Origin: Achromobacter xylosoxidans | GTDB lineage: Bacteria > Pseudomonadota > Gammaproteobacteria > Burkholderiales > Burkholderiaceae_B | Direction of reading: 5' to 3' | Assembly (NCBI RefSeq): GCF_002192695.1 | Contig: NZ_MTLG01000088.1 | Coordinates: forward strand, 20,717 to 84,716 | Length of the DNA: 64,000 bases | Part shown: positions 50,470-59,706 of the stretch, in pieces | How positions within the stretch are numbered: the stretch's first letter is position 1 | Layout of the letters: the number at the start of each line of letters is the position of its first letter | Translations under genes and position numbers: made by a program | The notes under the pieces: generated by a model | Told to the model about the DNA's origin: nothing | The model's database searches: none | The model's input: only the letters and a program-made list of their open reading frames with translations

Positions 50470-52911
50470 ATGGGTTTGAACCGCCCGAAACCAACGCCTT
50501 CCATTGCAACCGGCAGACGCTTGCGCCTGCATGTCCTAACCAGCATGGCCACACGCGGCCTGCTGGGTTGCGCCGCCATCGCTGCGCTTGCCTTGGGCGC
50601 CCCGATCGCGCAGGCGCAGGTTTCGGATGAACAACGGTACTACGACATTCCCGCCGGTCCGCTGACCGCCGCGCTCAACCGCTATGGCCGCGAATCCGGC
50701 CTGCTGCTGTCCTTCTCGACCGGACAAACCAGCGGCCTCCAGAGCAAGGGCATCCAGGGCCGCTACACGGCGCACAATGGCTTGCAAGCATTGTTGGCCG
50801 ATACCGGCCTCGAGGCTGCCGCGCGGCCTAGCGGCGGCTATGTACTGAGGCCGATCGGCGCCCAGATGCTCTCTCCCGTCGAGGTTTCTGGTACGCACGA
50901 GACCGCCACCAGCCCCTTCTACGGCTATGCTGCCACGCGCAGCGCCACCGGCACCAAGACCGACACGCCCCTGATGGAAACACCGCAGTCCATCACCATC
51001 GTCGGCGCCGAGGAAATCGAAACGCTCAAGCCGCAGAACCTGCAGGACGCGCTGGGCTATGTCGCCGGGGTCAACCGCTCGGAAGGGCTCGACCGCACCT
51101 CGGACACCTTGATCGTCCGCGGCTTTCAGCTCGATGGCAACGGCAACCAATACCGCGACGGCACCAAGTACACGGTCAATATCTTCAACGGCCAGCAGGA
51201 ACCCTATGGCCTGGAACGCATCGAAGTTCTCAAAGGCGCATCCTCGGTGCTCTATGGCGCCGCTGCGCCCGGCGGCATCATCAACACCATCAGCAAACGG
51301 CCTCCGGCCGCGGCCCTGCGCGAGCTGAACGTCGAAACCGGCAGCTTCGATCGCAAGCAGGTATCAGGCGATTTCGGCGGACCGCTGGACGAGGAAGGCG
51401 TCTGGTCATACCGGCTTACCTTTCTCGGCCGCGATGCGGACACGTTTATCGACCACATTCCGGACCGACGCGCCTACGTGGCGCCCGCGTTGACCTGGCG
51501 GCCCAGCGCAGCCACGTCCTTGACCTTGCTCGCCGATTATCAGAAAGACAGGACAGGCTATGTCTACGGCCTGCCCGAGAGCGGCACCATCCTGCCCAAC
51601 CCCAACGGCAAGATTCCCCGCGAGCGCTTTACCGGCGAACCCGGCTATGACAAGTTCGACCTGGAACGCTATTCGGCCGGGTATCTGTTCGAACATGCCT
51701 TCAACGACCAGGTGAAGCTGCGCAACAGCCTACGCTACATGCATGCCAGCAACGAATACCGCTCGGTCTGGATCAGCGGCCTGCAGGATGACGGCCGCAG
51801 GACCGCCTATCGCGGCGCGGCGCCGCGCTGGGATCGGTCAACGGGCGCCGTCTCCGACACATCGCTGCAGTACCAGGCCCGCACGGGTCCGGTGGAACAT
51901 ACCTTCCTGGTCGGTGTCGACTATTCCGTCGCCCACCACGAATCCGAACGTTACCAGCGCGAACTCGGCAACATCGATATCTACAACCCCGTCTATGGCA
52001 GCCCGATAGGCAGCATCGAAACGCAAAACCCCTACTCCTGGAAAAGCGATACCAAGCGGCTGGGCCTGTACGTCCAGGATCAGATGAAGATTGCCGACCG
52101 CTGGGTCGTCCTGCTCGGCGGACGCCAGGACTGGGTACGGTTCGACTCCAGCAACTTCTTCACCGGAGACAAGACCGCCGACAACGAGAAGAGCAAGGCC
52201 TTTACGGGCCGCGCCGGACTGGTCTACCTCGCCCCGAACGGCCTCGCACCCTTTCTGAGCTACAGCGAGTCCTTCGAACCGACGGAAGGCAACGATCGCA
52301 GCGGCGGCCGCTTCAAGCCCACCACCGGTCAGCAGTACGAAGCCGGCCTGCGCTATCAGCCGCCGGGCTCCAGCACCATGGTGTCAGCGGCCGTCTACCA
52401 GATCACGCGCAAGAACGTGCTGGTCGCCGACCCCTCCGATCCGACGATGACGTACTCGATACAGGCTGGCGAAGTACGCTCGCGCGGCTTCGAACTGGAA
52501 GTCCGTTCAGCCCTCACCCGCGAGGTCAACCTCATCGCCGCCTACGCCTACACCGACGCCCGGACCACGCAAGCCAGCCCCTCGCAGCCCGAACAAGAAG
52601 GCCTCCGTGCGCCCGGCGTGCCGTACAACCAGCTCTCGCTCTGGGCCGACTACAGTTTCGGCAGTCTCGGGCTGCCCGGCCTGAAGGCGGGCGCCGGCAT
52701 GCGTTATGTCGGCAGCACCCGCAGCCAGACCAACGCCGAGGTGCCCGCGTTCACCCTGTTCGACGCCATGATCAGCTACACCACCGGCCCATGGCGCTTG
52801 GCGCTCAACGGCACCAATCTTGCGGACAAGACCTATATCGGGAATTGCACCTACGGGTGCTTTTACGGCGAACCCAGGCGAGTGATCGGGACGGTGAGTT
52901 ATCGATGGTAG
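50470..52911 (+). CDS. TonB-dependent siderophore receptor with STN signalling domain
   Basis: This 813-residue outer membrane receptor has a signal peptide, then an STN domain (about 52-125, YYDIPAGPLTAALNRYGRES) for signalling to FecR, a plug domain (METPQSITIVGAEEIETLKP) and a 22-stranded barrel ending in aromatic VSYRW. It resembles ferripyoverdine/ferrichrome-type receptors (FpvA/FhuE group). It is preceded by the FecI/FecR pair, which should control it. The gene ends only 6 bp from the stop codon of the convergent adaptor gene. The actual siderophore cannot be told from sequence. Confidence 0.93.
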   Translation: MGLNRPKPTPSIATGRRLRLHVLTSMATRGLLGCAAIAALALGAPIAQAQVSDEQRYYDIPAGPLTAALNRYGRESGLLLSFSTGQTSGLQSKGIQGRYTAHNGLQALLADTGLEAAARPSGGYVLRPIGAQMLSPVEVSGTHETATSPFYGYAATRSATGTKTDTPLMETPQSITIVGAEEIETLKPQNLQDALGYVAGVNRSEGLDRTSDTLIVRGFQLDGNGNQYRDGTKYTVNIFNGQQEPYGLERIEVLKGASSVLYGAAAPGGIINTISKRPPAAALRELNVETGSFDRKQVSGDFGGPLDEEGVWSYRLTFLGRDADTFIDHIPDRRAYVAPALTWRPSAATSLTLLADYQKDRTGYVYGLPESGTILPNPNGKIPRERFTGEPGYDKFDLERYSAGYLFEHAFNDQVKLRNSLRYMHASNEYRSVWISGLQDDGRRTAYRGAAPRWDRSTGAVSDTSLQYQARTGPVEHTFLVGVDYSVAHHESERYQRELGNIDIYNPVYGSPIGSIETQNPYSWKSDTKRLGLYVQDQMKIADRWVVLLGGRQDWVRFDSSNFFTGDKTADNEKSKAFTGRAGLVYLAPNGLAPFLSYSESFEPTEGNDRSGGRFKPTTGQQYEAGLRYQPPGSSTMVSAAVYQITRKNVLVADPSDPTMTYSIQAGEVRSRGFELEVRSALTREVNLIAAYAYTDARTTQASPSQPEQEGLRAPGVPYNQLSLWADYSFGSLGLPGLKAGAGMRYVGSTRSQTNAEVPAFTLFDAMISYTTGPWRLALNGTNLADKTYIGNCTYGCFYGEPRRVIGTVSYRW

Positions 52912-52917
52912 GCAAAC

Positions 52918-53733
52918 TCAGAATTTCACCGAACAGCGGATGCCCGACGGAATCACATTGCCTTCGTTGGGCACGCGCAGCAGCACGGTGAAGGTGCCGC
53001 TGGCGGCATCCATCACCCGGTCTATCCGCCAGACCTTGGCTTCCAGCGGCTTGTCGGTGATCGCCTGGTTGACGCTGACCTGCGCCTGCGCGTCGGCCTT
53101 GATCTGGCCATACAGGCCCTCCGGCACCACCACCCTCACCAGCAAGGGATTGATCTGCGCCAGCTTGACGATCTTGTTGTCGTTGACGCGGTCGCCCGGA
53201 CCGGCGTAGCGCTCGGCGACGACGCCATCGAAGGGGCTCTTGATGCTGCGTTCCGCCAGGATCGCCTGCTGCAGCGCCACCTGCAGATGCGCCTGCCGGC
53301 TGCGCGAGGTCATTTCGTCGTAATCGCCCGCGGGTAGCAACTGGCGCTTGAACAGGTCGGTGTTGCGGTCGACGACGCGGCTCAGATAGGCCGCTTCGGC
53401 GCGGCGCAGTCCCAGCGTGGCCTCGTCGACGCTGGTATTCAGCTCGGCCACCACCTGGCCTTTCTTGACCACGTCGCCGCGCTGCACCAGCACGCTGCTC
53501 AGCACGCCCGCCGAGGCGCTGCCCAACTCGGACACCTGGAAGGGTTCGATCAGGCAGGCCATGGGAGCATGCGGATTGCCGGCCTGCGCCGACAAGGCGG
53601 GCTCGGCCAGCACCGGCAAACGGGCATCCGGCGGCAGGCCCTGCGCGCCCGCGGCGGTGGCGGCGAGCAGGCAGGCCAACAGGAGCGGGCGGAAACAGCG
53701 ATGGCGGGTCGTCATGGGATCGGGTCTCTGCAT
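52918..53733 (-). CDS. HlyD/RND-type periplasmic adaptor, short form
   Basis: This 271-residue membrane fusion protein has an N-terminal signal or anchor (FRPLLLACLLAATAAGAQG) and a lipoyl-like barrel split by a short coiled hairpin: GVLSSVLVQRGDVVKKGQVVAELN, then about 60 helical residues, then IKSPFDGVVAERYAGPGDRV. It lacks part of the C-terminal region of full RND adaptors. Starts at 53733 and 53715 are possible. It begins 1 bp after the SecA-like gene's stop, so it is the last gene of the giant-protein operon and a third HlyD-type domain in it. Confidence 0.88.
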   Translation of the reverse strand: MQRPDPMTTRHRCFRPLLLACLLAATAAGAQGLPPDARLPVLAEPALSAQAGNPHAPMACLIEPFQVSELGSASAGVLSSVLVQRGDVVKKGQVVAELNTSVDEATLGLRRAEAAYLSRVVDRNTDLFKRQLLPAGDYDEMTSRSRQAHLQVALQQAILAERSIKSPFDGVVAERYAGPGDRVNDNKIVKLAQINPLLVRVVVPEGLYGQIKADAQAQVSVNQAITDKPLEAKVWRIDRVMDAASGTFTVLLRVPNEGNVIPSGIRCSVKF

Positions 53734-53734
53734 G

Positions 53735-55717
53735 TCAGTCGCCCTGCCCCGAAAAGGACAGGGAATTCTCCAGTTCTTCATCCGCGGCCACCATCTGGCG
53801 GCGCTCGCGGGCCAATTTTCGTTCGGTGCGGGCCTGCGCGAAGCGCAGCCAGCGCGCAGCCAGCCAGTTGCCATCCTGCCTGCCACGTGCGCGCAGCAGC
53901 CTGGAGGGAGCGGCCCAGACGCCGCTTGCGACGCTGTCCAGCACGGAGTCTTCCAGCGACAGAATGGCTTCGACATGGCCGGGATCGCCCTGGCGGCCGC
54001 TGCGCCCCTCCAGCTGGCGGTCGATGCGGGCAGATTCGTGGCGCTCGGTCAGGATGACGTGCAGGCCACCAGCCTCGCGCGCGGCCTCCGACAGGGGAAT
54101 ATCCGTGCCCCGGCCAGCCATGTTGGTGGCGATCATGATGCTGCCCAGTTCGCCGGCGCGCGCAATCATGTCGGCCTCGTCGGCATCCTGCTTGGCATTG
54201 AGCACCACGGCCGGCAGGCCGGCCTCGGCCAGCACCTGGGCCACCTGCTCGGAAGCGGCGACCGAGCGCGTGCCGATCAGGATGGGCACGCCTTGCTGAT
54301 GCAGCGCGCGCGCGCGGTCGCGCACGGCGGCCCACTTCTGCTCCAGCGTGGGGTACACCGCGTCCGGCGCATGGCGCCGCCGCGACTTGCGGTGCGTGGG
54401 GATGCGGACCACCGGCAGGTCGTAGACGCGGCCCAGCTCGGCACGGATTTCGGCGGCCGTTCCCGTCATGCCGGACAGCAGCAGATAGTGCTTGAAGAAG
54501 CGCTGATAGCTGATGCTCTTGAGAGTGGCGCGCGGTTCGCTCAGTTCCAGCCCCTCCTTGTGTTCCAGCATCTGGTGCAGGCCCTGGCCCCAGGACCGGT
54601 CCGGCATCACGCGTCCGGTGAATTCATCCACGACCATGATCTTGCCGTCGCGGATGATGTACTGCTCGTCCAGCCGGTACAGGTGCAGCACGGTCAGGGC
54701 GCTGAGGACCAGCTCTTCGCGCCGGAACGGAATGCTCCAAGGAGCCGGCAGCGCGGCGCACAGTCCGCGCAGGTGCTCGCGTCCCAGTTCGGTCAGGGTC
54801 ACGCGCCGTTCGCCGCGGTGCAGCCGGTAATGCCCGGGCGCCATGCCGCCGGCCAGTTCCATGGCCTGGCGCGTCACCTCGGCGGTGTCGTCCTCCTGCA
54901 CGCCGGAAATGATGAGCGGCGTGCGCGCCTCGTCGACCAGCACGCTGTCCGCCTCGTCGACGATGGCGTAGCACAGGCCCCGCAAGTACAGCTGGGCCAG
55001 CCTGCCTTGTTCGCCGCGCAGCCGCTCCAGGCGCAACGCGTCTTCGTCCTTGTCGCTGTCCAGCACGATCAGGTCGCGCAGGTAATCGAATACCAGCGTC
55101 TTGTTGGAGCAGTACACCACGTCCGCCTGATAGGCCTTGCGCCTTGCGGGTATGTCCATTTCCATGCTGACCCAGGCCACCGACAGGCCCAGCGCCTCAT
55201 AGATCGGCCCCATGATCTGCGCGTCGCGCTCGACCAGGTAGTCATTGGTGGTGATGACGTGCACCGGCAGGCCGGCCATGGCAACCGTGGCGGCCGGCAG
55301 GGTTGCCGTCAGCGTCTTGCCCTCGCCGGTGTTCATCTCCGCCACCATGCCCTGCAGCATGGCCCAGCCGCCCAGCAGCTGCACGTCGAAATGCGCCTTG
55401 CCCAGCGCCAGCCGGCCCGCCTGCCGGATCAGCGCGAAGGCGCGCGCGGCGCTTTCCTGGTTGATGCCGTTGGCGCGCAGATCGAACGCGATCTCGTCGG
55501 CGCGCAGGCGCACGCCTGCCAGGTCCATGTCGCCCAGCGCCTCGGTTTCGCGCCGCACCCGAGCCAGGATGCGGCGGGTGCGCCACAGGGGCTGGCGGCG
55601 CTTGCGGCTCAACCAGCGCAGGGCTGCCGTGCCCCAGGCCTCCAGCTTGTTGGCGTGGCGCTCGCTTTCCTTTTCAGGATAGAGCGGGTCGGGATCGAGG
55701 GCGTCGAAGGCGCGCAT
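53735..55717 (-). CDS. SecA-like ATPase lacking the C-terminal translocase domains
   Basis: This 660-residue protein has the SecA motor: Walker A TGEGKTLT (131-135), VDEADSVLVDEARTPLIISG (253-271), DEFTGR (364-369), LSGMTGTA (414-421), TNMAGRGTDI (531-540) and GRSGRQGDPG (571-580). Housekeeping SecA is about 900 residues. Here it ends soon after the second nucleotide-binding domain, with only a short helical part (RTERKLARERRQMV), so most of the helical scaffold with the two-helix finger, the wing domain and the zinc tail are missing. It lies 1 bp after the M50 gene. It is probably a dedicated motor for the giant repeat protein, not a general SecA. Confidence 0.92.
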   Translation of the reverse strand: MRAFDALDPDPLYPEKESERHANKLEAWGTAALRWLSRKRRQPLWRTRRILARVRRETEALGDMDLAGVRLRADEIAFDLRANGINQESAARAFALIRQAGRLALGKAHFDVQLLGGWAMLQGMVAEMNTGEGKTLTATLPAATVAMAGLPVHVITTNDYLVERDAQIMGPIYEALGLSVAWVSMEMDIPARRKAYQADVVYCSNKTLVFDYLRDLIVLDSDKDEDALRLERLRGEQGRLAQLYLRGLCYAIVDEADSVLVDEARTPLIISGVQEDDTAEVTRQAMELAGGMAPGHYRLHRGERRVTLTELGREHLRGLCAALPAPWSIPFRREELVLSALTVLHLYRLDEQYIIRDGKIMVVDEFTGRVMPDRSWGQGLHQMLEHKEGLELSEPRATLKSISYQRFFKHYLLLSGMTGTAAEIRAELGRVYDLPVVRIPTHRKSRRRHAPDAVYPTLEQKWAAVRDRARALHQQGVPILIGTRSVAASEQVAQVLAEAGLPAVVLNAKQDADEADMIARAGELGSIMIATNMAGRGTDIPLSEAAREAGGLHVILTERHESARIDRQLEGRSGRQGDPGHVEAILSLEDSVLDSVASGVWAAPSRLLRARGRQDGNWLAARWLRFAQARTERKLARERRQMVAADEELENSLSFSGQGD

Positions 55718-55718
55718 G

Positions 55719-57872
55719 TCAGAGGCGGAACTGGCGCAGCACCATCTGCCGCACCGCGTCGTAGGCTTGCAGCGCCAGCGGTCGGGGCTCGTGCGAGAAC
55801 TTCACGTAGACCCGGGCGCCCAGGTAGGCGCGCGGCGCGTCCTCGGGCAGCGCCAGGTCCATCACGAACAGGTTCTCGGCGGACTTGGCGCGCCCTTCCT
55901 GAGACTTGCGCGGGTCCACGCCTATGCTGCCCCCGCCCTGCAAGCTGAGCGCCAGGCTGGGCAGTTCATCGGTGGCGGCCGGCACCTCGCGCGCGATCGT
56001 GGCCGGGAATTCCTCGCCGCTATCCTGCACCAGCCGCACGCGCACGTTCCTTAGCGAGCGATGGATACGCTCCAGACTGGATTGCGGCACCACCACGCGC
56101 ACGGCTTCGGCGTCGGTCAGCACGTAACCCAGCAATTCGCCGCGCTGCACATAGCGGCCCGTCATGTCATCGGGCTGCGCCGGCACATAGCGCCCGGCGT
56201 GCGGGCTGCGCACCTGCTGCGCCTGGACCTGCTCTTGGACTGCCCGTCTCTCGGTCTGCAGGCTGGTCCATTGGTGGCGCATGATGGCCGCCTGCACCTG
56301 GTTCTGCGCATAGGCCTGGACATAGCGCGCCTGGTACTCGTCGACCTGGGCGGCCAGCATGGCGTCGCGGCGGATCAGCTCGTCGTTCTCCAGCGTCAGC
56401 AAGGGCGCTCCCTGCCCCACCGGCGCATCGTCGGCCGCTTGCCGCGCGCGCACGAAGCCGGCCACCGGCGCCCTGACCTGGGCGGAAGGCGGCACCCAGA
56501 CCACGCCCTCCGTATCGGTCGACGAGGGTAGCGGCACCGCGCCCGCCAGGCCTGCCCCGCCCAGCACGCACAGCCCGCAGATCAAGTAGGAGCGCAAGCG
56601 GTGCGCCTGGATCTGCGGGTCGGCATAGAACTGCCGGCCCAGGCGCCACAGCGGCATGACGATGGTGTTGAACAGCGCCCACATGGCCAGCAGCACGCCG
56701 AAGAAGAAAAACTGCCCCGCCATGATGAAGATGGCGAGGAACATGATGAACATGCGGTAGCAGAAGGACAGCACCGCATAGCCCGCGAACCAGGCGCGTT
56801 CGCCCGGCGTGGCGCGCGGCGCTTCCACCCCGCGCAGGCCCAGCGCATAGCGCTTGAACAGATAGCCCAGATAGCCGTTGGCCCGCTGGCCCAGATTGGG
56901 AATCTCGATGGCGTCGGACAGCACGTAATAGCCGTCATAGCGCAGCAGCGGATTGCCGTTCATGAACAGCGTGGAAACGCCGCACAGGACGATGACGGTA
57001 TAGGCCAGCGAACGGCCCAGCCCGGGATCCAGCTGGGTCCAGACTATCATCGCCACGGCCGCCAGGAACAGCTCGACCAGGATGCCAGCCCCGCCCGCCA
57101 GCATGCGCCAGCGCTTGTCCGCGAAGGCCGACGCCGCCGAGGCGTCCACGTAGGGGATGGGCACCAGCAGCAGGAACATCAGGCCGATCTCGTGCACCTC
57201 GCCGCCGCGCGCCTTCACGGCGCAGGCGTGGCCAAGTTCGTGGATCGCCTTCACCACCGGATAGACCAGCGCCATCGCCAGCACGTTGCCCGTGGAGAAC
57301 ACCTGGTCCCAGATGTTGTGCGTCAAGGTCTGCCAATGCATGGCGCCCAGCGCCGCGCCCGCGCCGACCACGCCCAGCCAAAGCAGGGCGCCCAGCCAGG
57401 TGAACAGCCAGCGGTAATACGGCAGCGCCCGCGTCAGCCAGCGGTCCGGATCCAGCAGCGGCATCTTCAGCGCGCTGGGGTTGCCGATGTACTGCTTGAT
57501 CTTCTGCATGCGCTGGCGCTTGCGGCGCTCGACCAGGTCGCGCACGTCCGGCGCGCGGTCGGTGGTCAGCACGTCGGCCCGGTGCAGCTGGGCCATCAGG
57601 CGGATCACCTCGTCCTGCGGCATGGCGTCGCCGTCCAGCTGGCCGCAGGCGATCTCCCAGATCTCCTGCACCGTGCGACGCCCGTCCATCAGGCTGATCA
57701 TCAGATTGGCCTCGGGAGTGTAGCGATGGAACTCGCCGTTGCTCTGGTCCTGCATCACGTACCAGACCTGACCGCGGTAGACATGGCGGTGGATGTGGAT
57801 GTGCGAGCGCAACCGCGGGCGCAGCGCGCTGACCCGGTGCCAGGAATTGCTATAGAGCGCGGTACCAGACAT
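55719..57872 (-). CDS. PqqD/RRE-like domain fused to M50 site-2 protease and HlyD-type adaptor
   Basis: This 717-residue membrane protein has three parts. Residues about 25-105 look like a PqqD/RiPP-recognition winged helix (EFHRYTPEANLMISLMDGRRTV). Residues about 155-450 are a polytopic M50 protease with zinc motif HELGH (211-215) and the second motif NPLLRYDGYY with D313. Residues about 456-700 are a HlyD-like barrel and coiled region (VRAPVAGFVRARQ, 530-555 helical). All catalytic residues are present. It begins 10 bp after the GAF-HlyD gene. It likely recognises, cleaves or threads a protein through the inner membrane. The substrate is inferred to be the operon's repeat protein. Confidence 0.9.
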   Translation of the reverse strand: MSGTALYSNSWHRVSALRPRLRSHIHIHRHVYRGQVWYVMQDQSNGEFHRYTPEANLMISLMDGRRTVQEIWEIACGQLDGDAMPQDEVIRLMAQLHRADVLTTDRAPDVRDLVERRKRQRMQKIKQYIGNPSALKMPLLDPDRWLTRALPYYRWLFTWLGALLWLGVVGAGAALGAMHWQTLTHNIWDQVFSTGNVLAMALVYPVVKAIHELGHACAVKARGGEVHEIGLMFLLLVPIPYVDASAASAFADKRWRMLAGGAGILVELFLAAVAMIVWTQLDPGLGRSLAYTVIVLCGVSTLFMNGNPLLRYDGYYVLSDAIEIPNLGQRANGYLGYLFKRYALGLRGVEAPRATPGERAWFAGYAVLSFCYRMFIMFLAIFIMAGQFFFFGVLLAMWALFNTIVMPLWRLGRQFYADPQIQAHRLRSYLICGLCVLGGAGLAGAVPLPSSTDTEGVVWVPPSAQVRAPVAGFVRARQAADDAPVGQGAPLLTLENDELIRRDAMLAAQVDEYQARYVQAYAQNQVQAAIMRHQWTSLQTERRAVQEQVQAQQVRSPHAGRYVPAQPDDMTGRYVQRGELLGYVLTDAEAVRVVVPQSSLERIHRSLRNVRVRLVQDSGEEFPATIAREVPAATDELPSLALSLQGGGSIGVDPRKSQEGRAKSAENLFVMDLALPEDAPRAYLGARVYVKFSHEPRPLALQAYDAVRQMVLRQFRL

Positions 57873-57882
57873 CTTCTGCTCT

Positions 57883-59706
57883 TCAGCCGAACCAGGCCCA
57901 CCATTTCAGGCGGAGCCAATCGAAAAATCCGTGCGTCCAGATCCAGACGTAGCGGCGCTCGTCGATATCGATGCGGCCCACGCCTTCCATGCCCGGCCGC
58001 AGCGTCGGCGCCGCCTTCTCATCCAGGCTGGCTTCCAGCCGGAACACCGTTTTGCCCTCCTGCACCTGGGCCAGCGGCACGATGCGTGTGACCGTGAATG
58101 GGATCTGCCTGTCAGGCATGGCCGCAAGGGCCACCCGCCCCGTCTGGCCTACCGCCACGTCGTCGATCAAGCGGTCCTCCACGTCCAGCCACAGCCGGTA
58201 GCCATCCGGCGGCGACAGCTTGAACAGCTCCTGTCCGCGCTTGACGGCTTCGCCCAGCTGTTGGCTCAGGTCGCCGCTGACTATCGTGCCGTCGAACGGC
58301 GCGCGCAGGGTCGAACGCTGGATCTGTTCGCGATGGAACTGCATCTGCGCCATGGCCTGGCGCGCCTGCGCCTGCGCAATCGCGGCCGCCGCGCTGTCGC
58401 CGCGCGCCGAGGCTTCTTCGGCCTGGCGGCGGTACTGCACTTCCAGATTGCCGGCGCGCAGTAGTTCCAGCTCGGTTTCGCGCGTGTCCAGGGCAGCCAG
58501 GGGATCGCCCTGCTTCACCTCGTCGCCGGCCCGGCGCGTCGCCTCGCTGATGTAGCCGTCGAAGGGGGCCGCGAGCACCCGCTGCACCACGCCCTGCACG
58601 GTGGCGGTCGCGCTGATGCGGTACGGTCCGTGCGCGAACACGCCCAGCGCCACCGCGGCCACCAGCGCCACCGCGGCCAATTTGCGGCCGATGTAGCGCG
58701 GTCCCAGCAGCCGGCCCGCTTCACGCAGCGCGCCATCGCGCCACTTGCGCCAGAAGGGGCGTTCCTGCCGCAGCCGCTGGTACAGCACGCGGCCGGCCAG
58801 CAACACCACGCTCTGGCACAGTTCGACGCTCTGCCGGTCGAAGGGCAGCTTGTCCGGCCGTTCGAACACGAGTGCGCCGCGCGCCTCGTCCTCGGGCGCG
58901 AACGGCACGGTCAACACATTGCCATTGCCGAATTCGCGCGCCAGCTTCTGGTGCGCGCGCAACTCGATGGTGCGCGCTTCGTCCTGCGGCAGACACAGCG
59001 TGGTGTTCTGGTCGATGGCTTCGTCCATGGCCTCGGCCACGGCGCGCATCAGGTTCATGTTCTGCACCAGCCGGCTGCTGTGCGACAGCGCATATACCTT
59101 GGAACGTCCGTCCTGGCGAAAGCCGATGCTGACCCGGTCGCACTCCAGGCGGGTCGCCAGGTCGGTGACCAGCGTCAGCGCCACATCCTTGAACTGCCCT
59201 TCCTTGAGCGCGCGCGCCACGCTGTTGATCACCACCATCAGCCGCTCGACCGTCTGCGCGCTGTCGGCTTCCTGACGTTGCAACAGCCAGAGTTCCAGCA
59301 CGCCCGCGCCCCAGCGCAGGGCCTGCACCAGCGGCTCAGGCGCCTGCATGGCGGCCTCAAACGCGGCCACGCCATGGATGCGTCCTGCGAGCACGACAGG
59401 ATAGGCCACCACCAGCCCCGTCGCATCGGCCGACACCGCGACCTCCCGTCCTTGCAGCGCTTCGTCGACCGCGCCATAGAACGCCGCGCCGGCGCGGCTG
59501 CCCGGCGGGTACTGCGAGGCCGCTTCGAACGGACCTGCATCCGGTTCGCCCAGGATCAGCGCCGCATGACGCACACCCGCCAACTGGCCGGCCTGCAAGG
59601 CCAGCCAGGCGTCCAGGAAAGACTGGCGGTCGCTGGCGGCCGACAGCGCCGACCACCAGGCCAAGTCCGCGCGCTTCACCTGCGCGGGCACGACGGCATC
59701 ATTCAT
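57883..59706 (-). CDS. GAF domain-HlyD fusion protein
   Basis: This protein of about 607 residues has two GAF-like domains (about 30-140 and 155-310, the second with LECDRVSIGFRQDGRSKVYAL and GNVLTVPFAPEDEARGALVF, split by a linker). A basic stretch and one transmembrane helix follow (KLAAVALVAAVALGVFAHG, about 345-362), then a HlyD barrel with a coiled hairpin (VLAAPFDGYISEATRRAGDEV to LRAPFDGTIVSGDLSQQLGE). The GAF part would be cytoplasmic and the HlyD part periplasmic. A small-molecule or redox signal may gate export. ATG 59706 overlaps the end of the repeat-protein gene; ATG 59718 is an alternative. Confidence 0.9.
   Translation of the reverse strand: MNDAVVPAQVKRADLAWWSALSAASDRQSFLDAWLALQAGQLAGVRHAALILGEPDAGPFEAASQYPPGSRAGAAFYGAVDEALQGREVAVSADATGLVVAYPVVLAGRIHGVAAFEAAMQAPEPLVQALRWGAGVLELWLLQRQEADSAQTVERLMVVINSVARALKEGQFKDVALTLVTDLATRLECDRVSIGFRQDGRSKVYALSHSSRLVQNMNLMRAVAEAMDEAIDQNTTLCLPQDEARTIELRAHQKLAREFGNGNVLTVPFAPEDEARGALVFERPDKLPFDRQSVELCQSVVLLAGRVLYQRLRQERPFWRKWRDGALREAGRLLGPRYIGRKLAAVALVAAVALGVFAHGPYRISATATVQGVVQRVLAAPFDGYISEATRRAGDEVKQGDPLAALDTRETELELLRAGNLEVQYRRQAEEASARGDSAAAAIAQAQARQAMAQMQFHREQIQRSTLRAPFDGTIVSGDLSQQLGEAVKRGQELFKLSPPDGYRLWLDVEDRLIDDVAVGQTGRVALAAMPDRQIPFTVTRIVPLAQVQEGKTVFRLEASLDEKAAPTLRPGMEGVGRIDIDERRYVWIWTHGFFDWLRLKWWAWFG

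Noticed and set aside
53735..55717. Pseudogene of housekeeping secA
   Set aside because: All ATPase motifs are intact, the frame is unbroken, and the gene is tightly coupled on both sides; truncation appears to be the native form.
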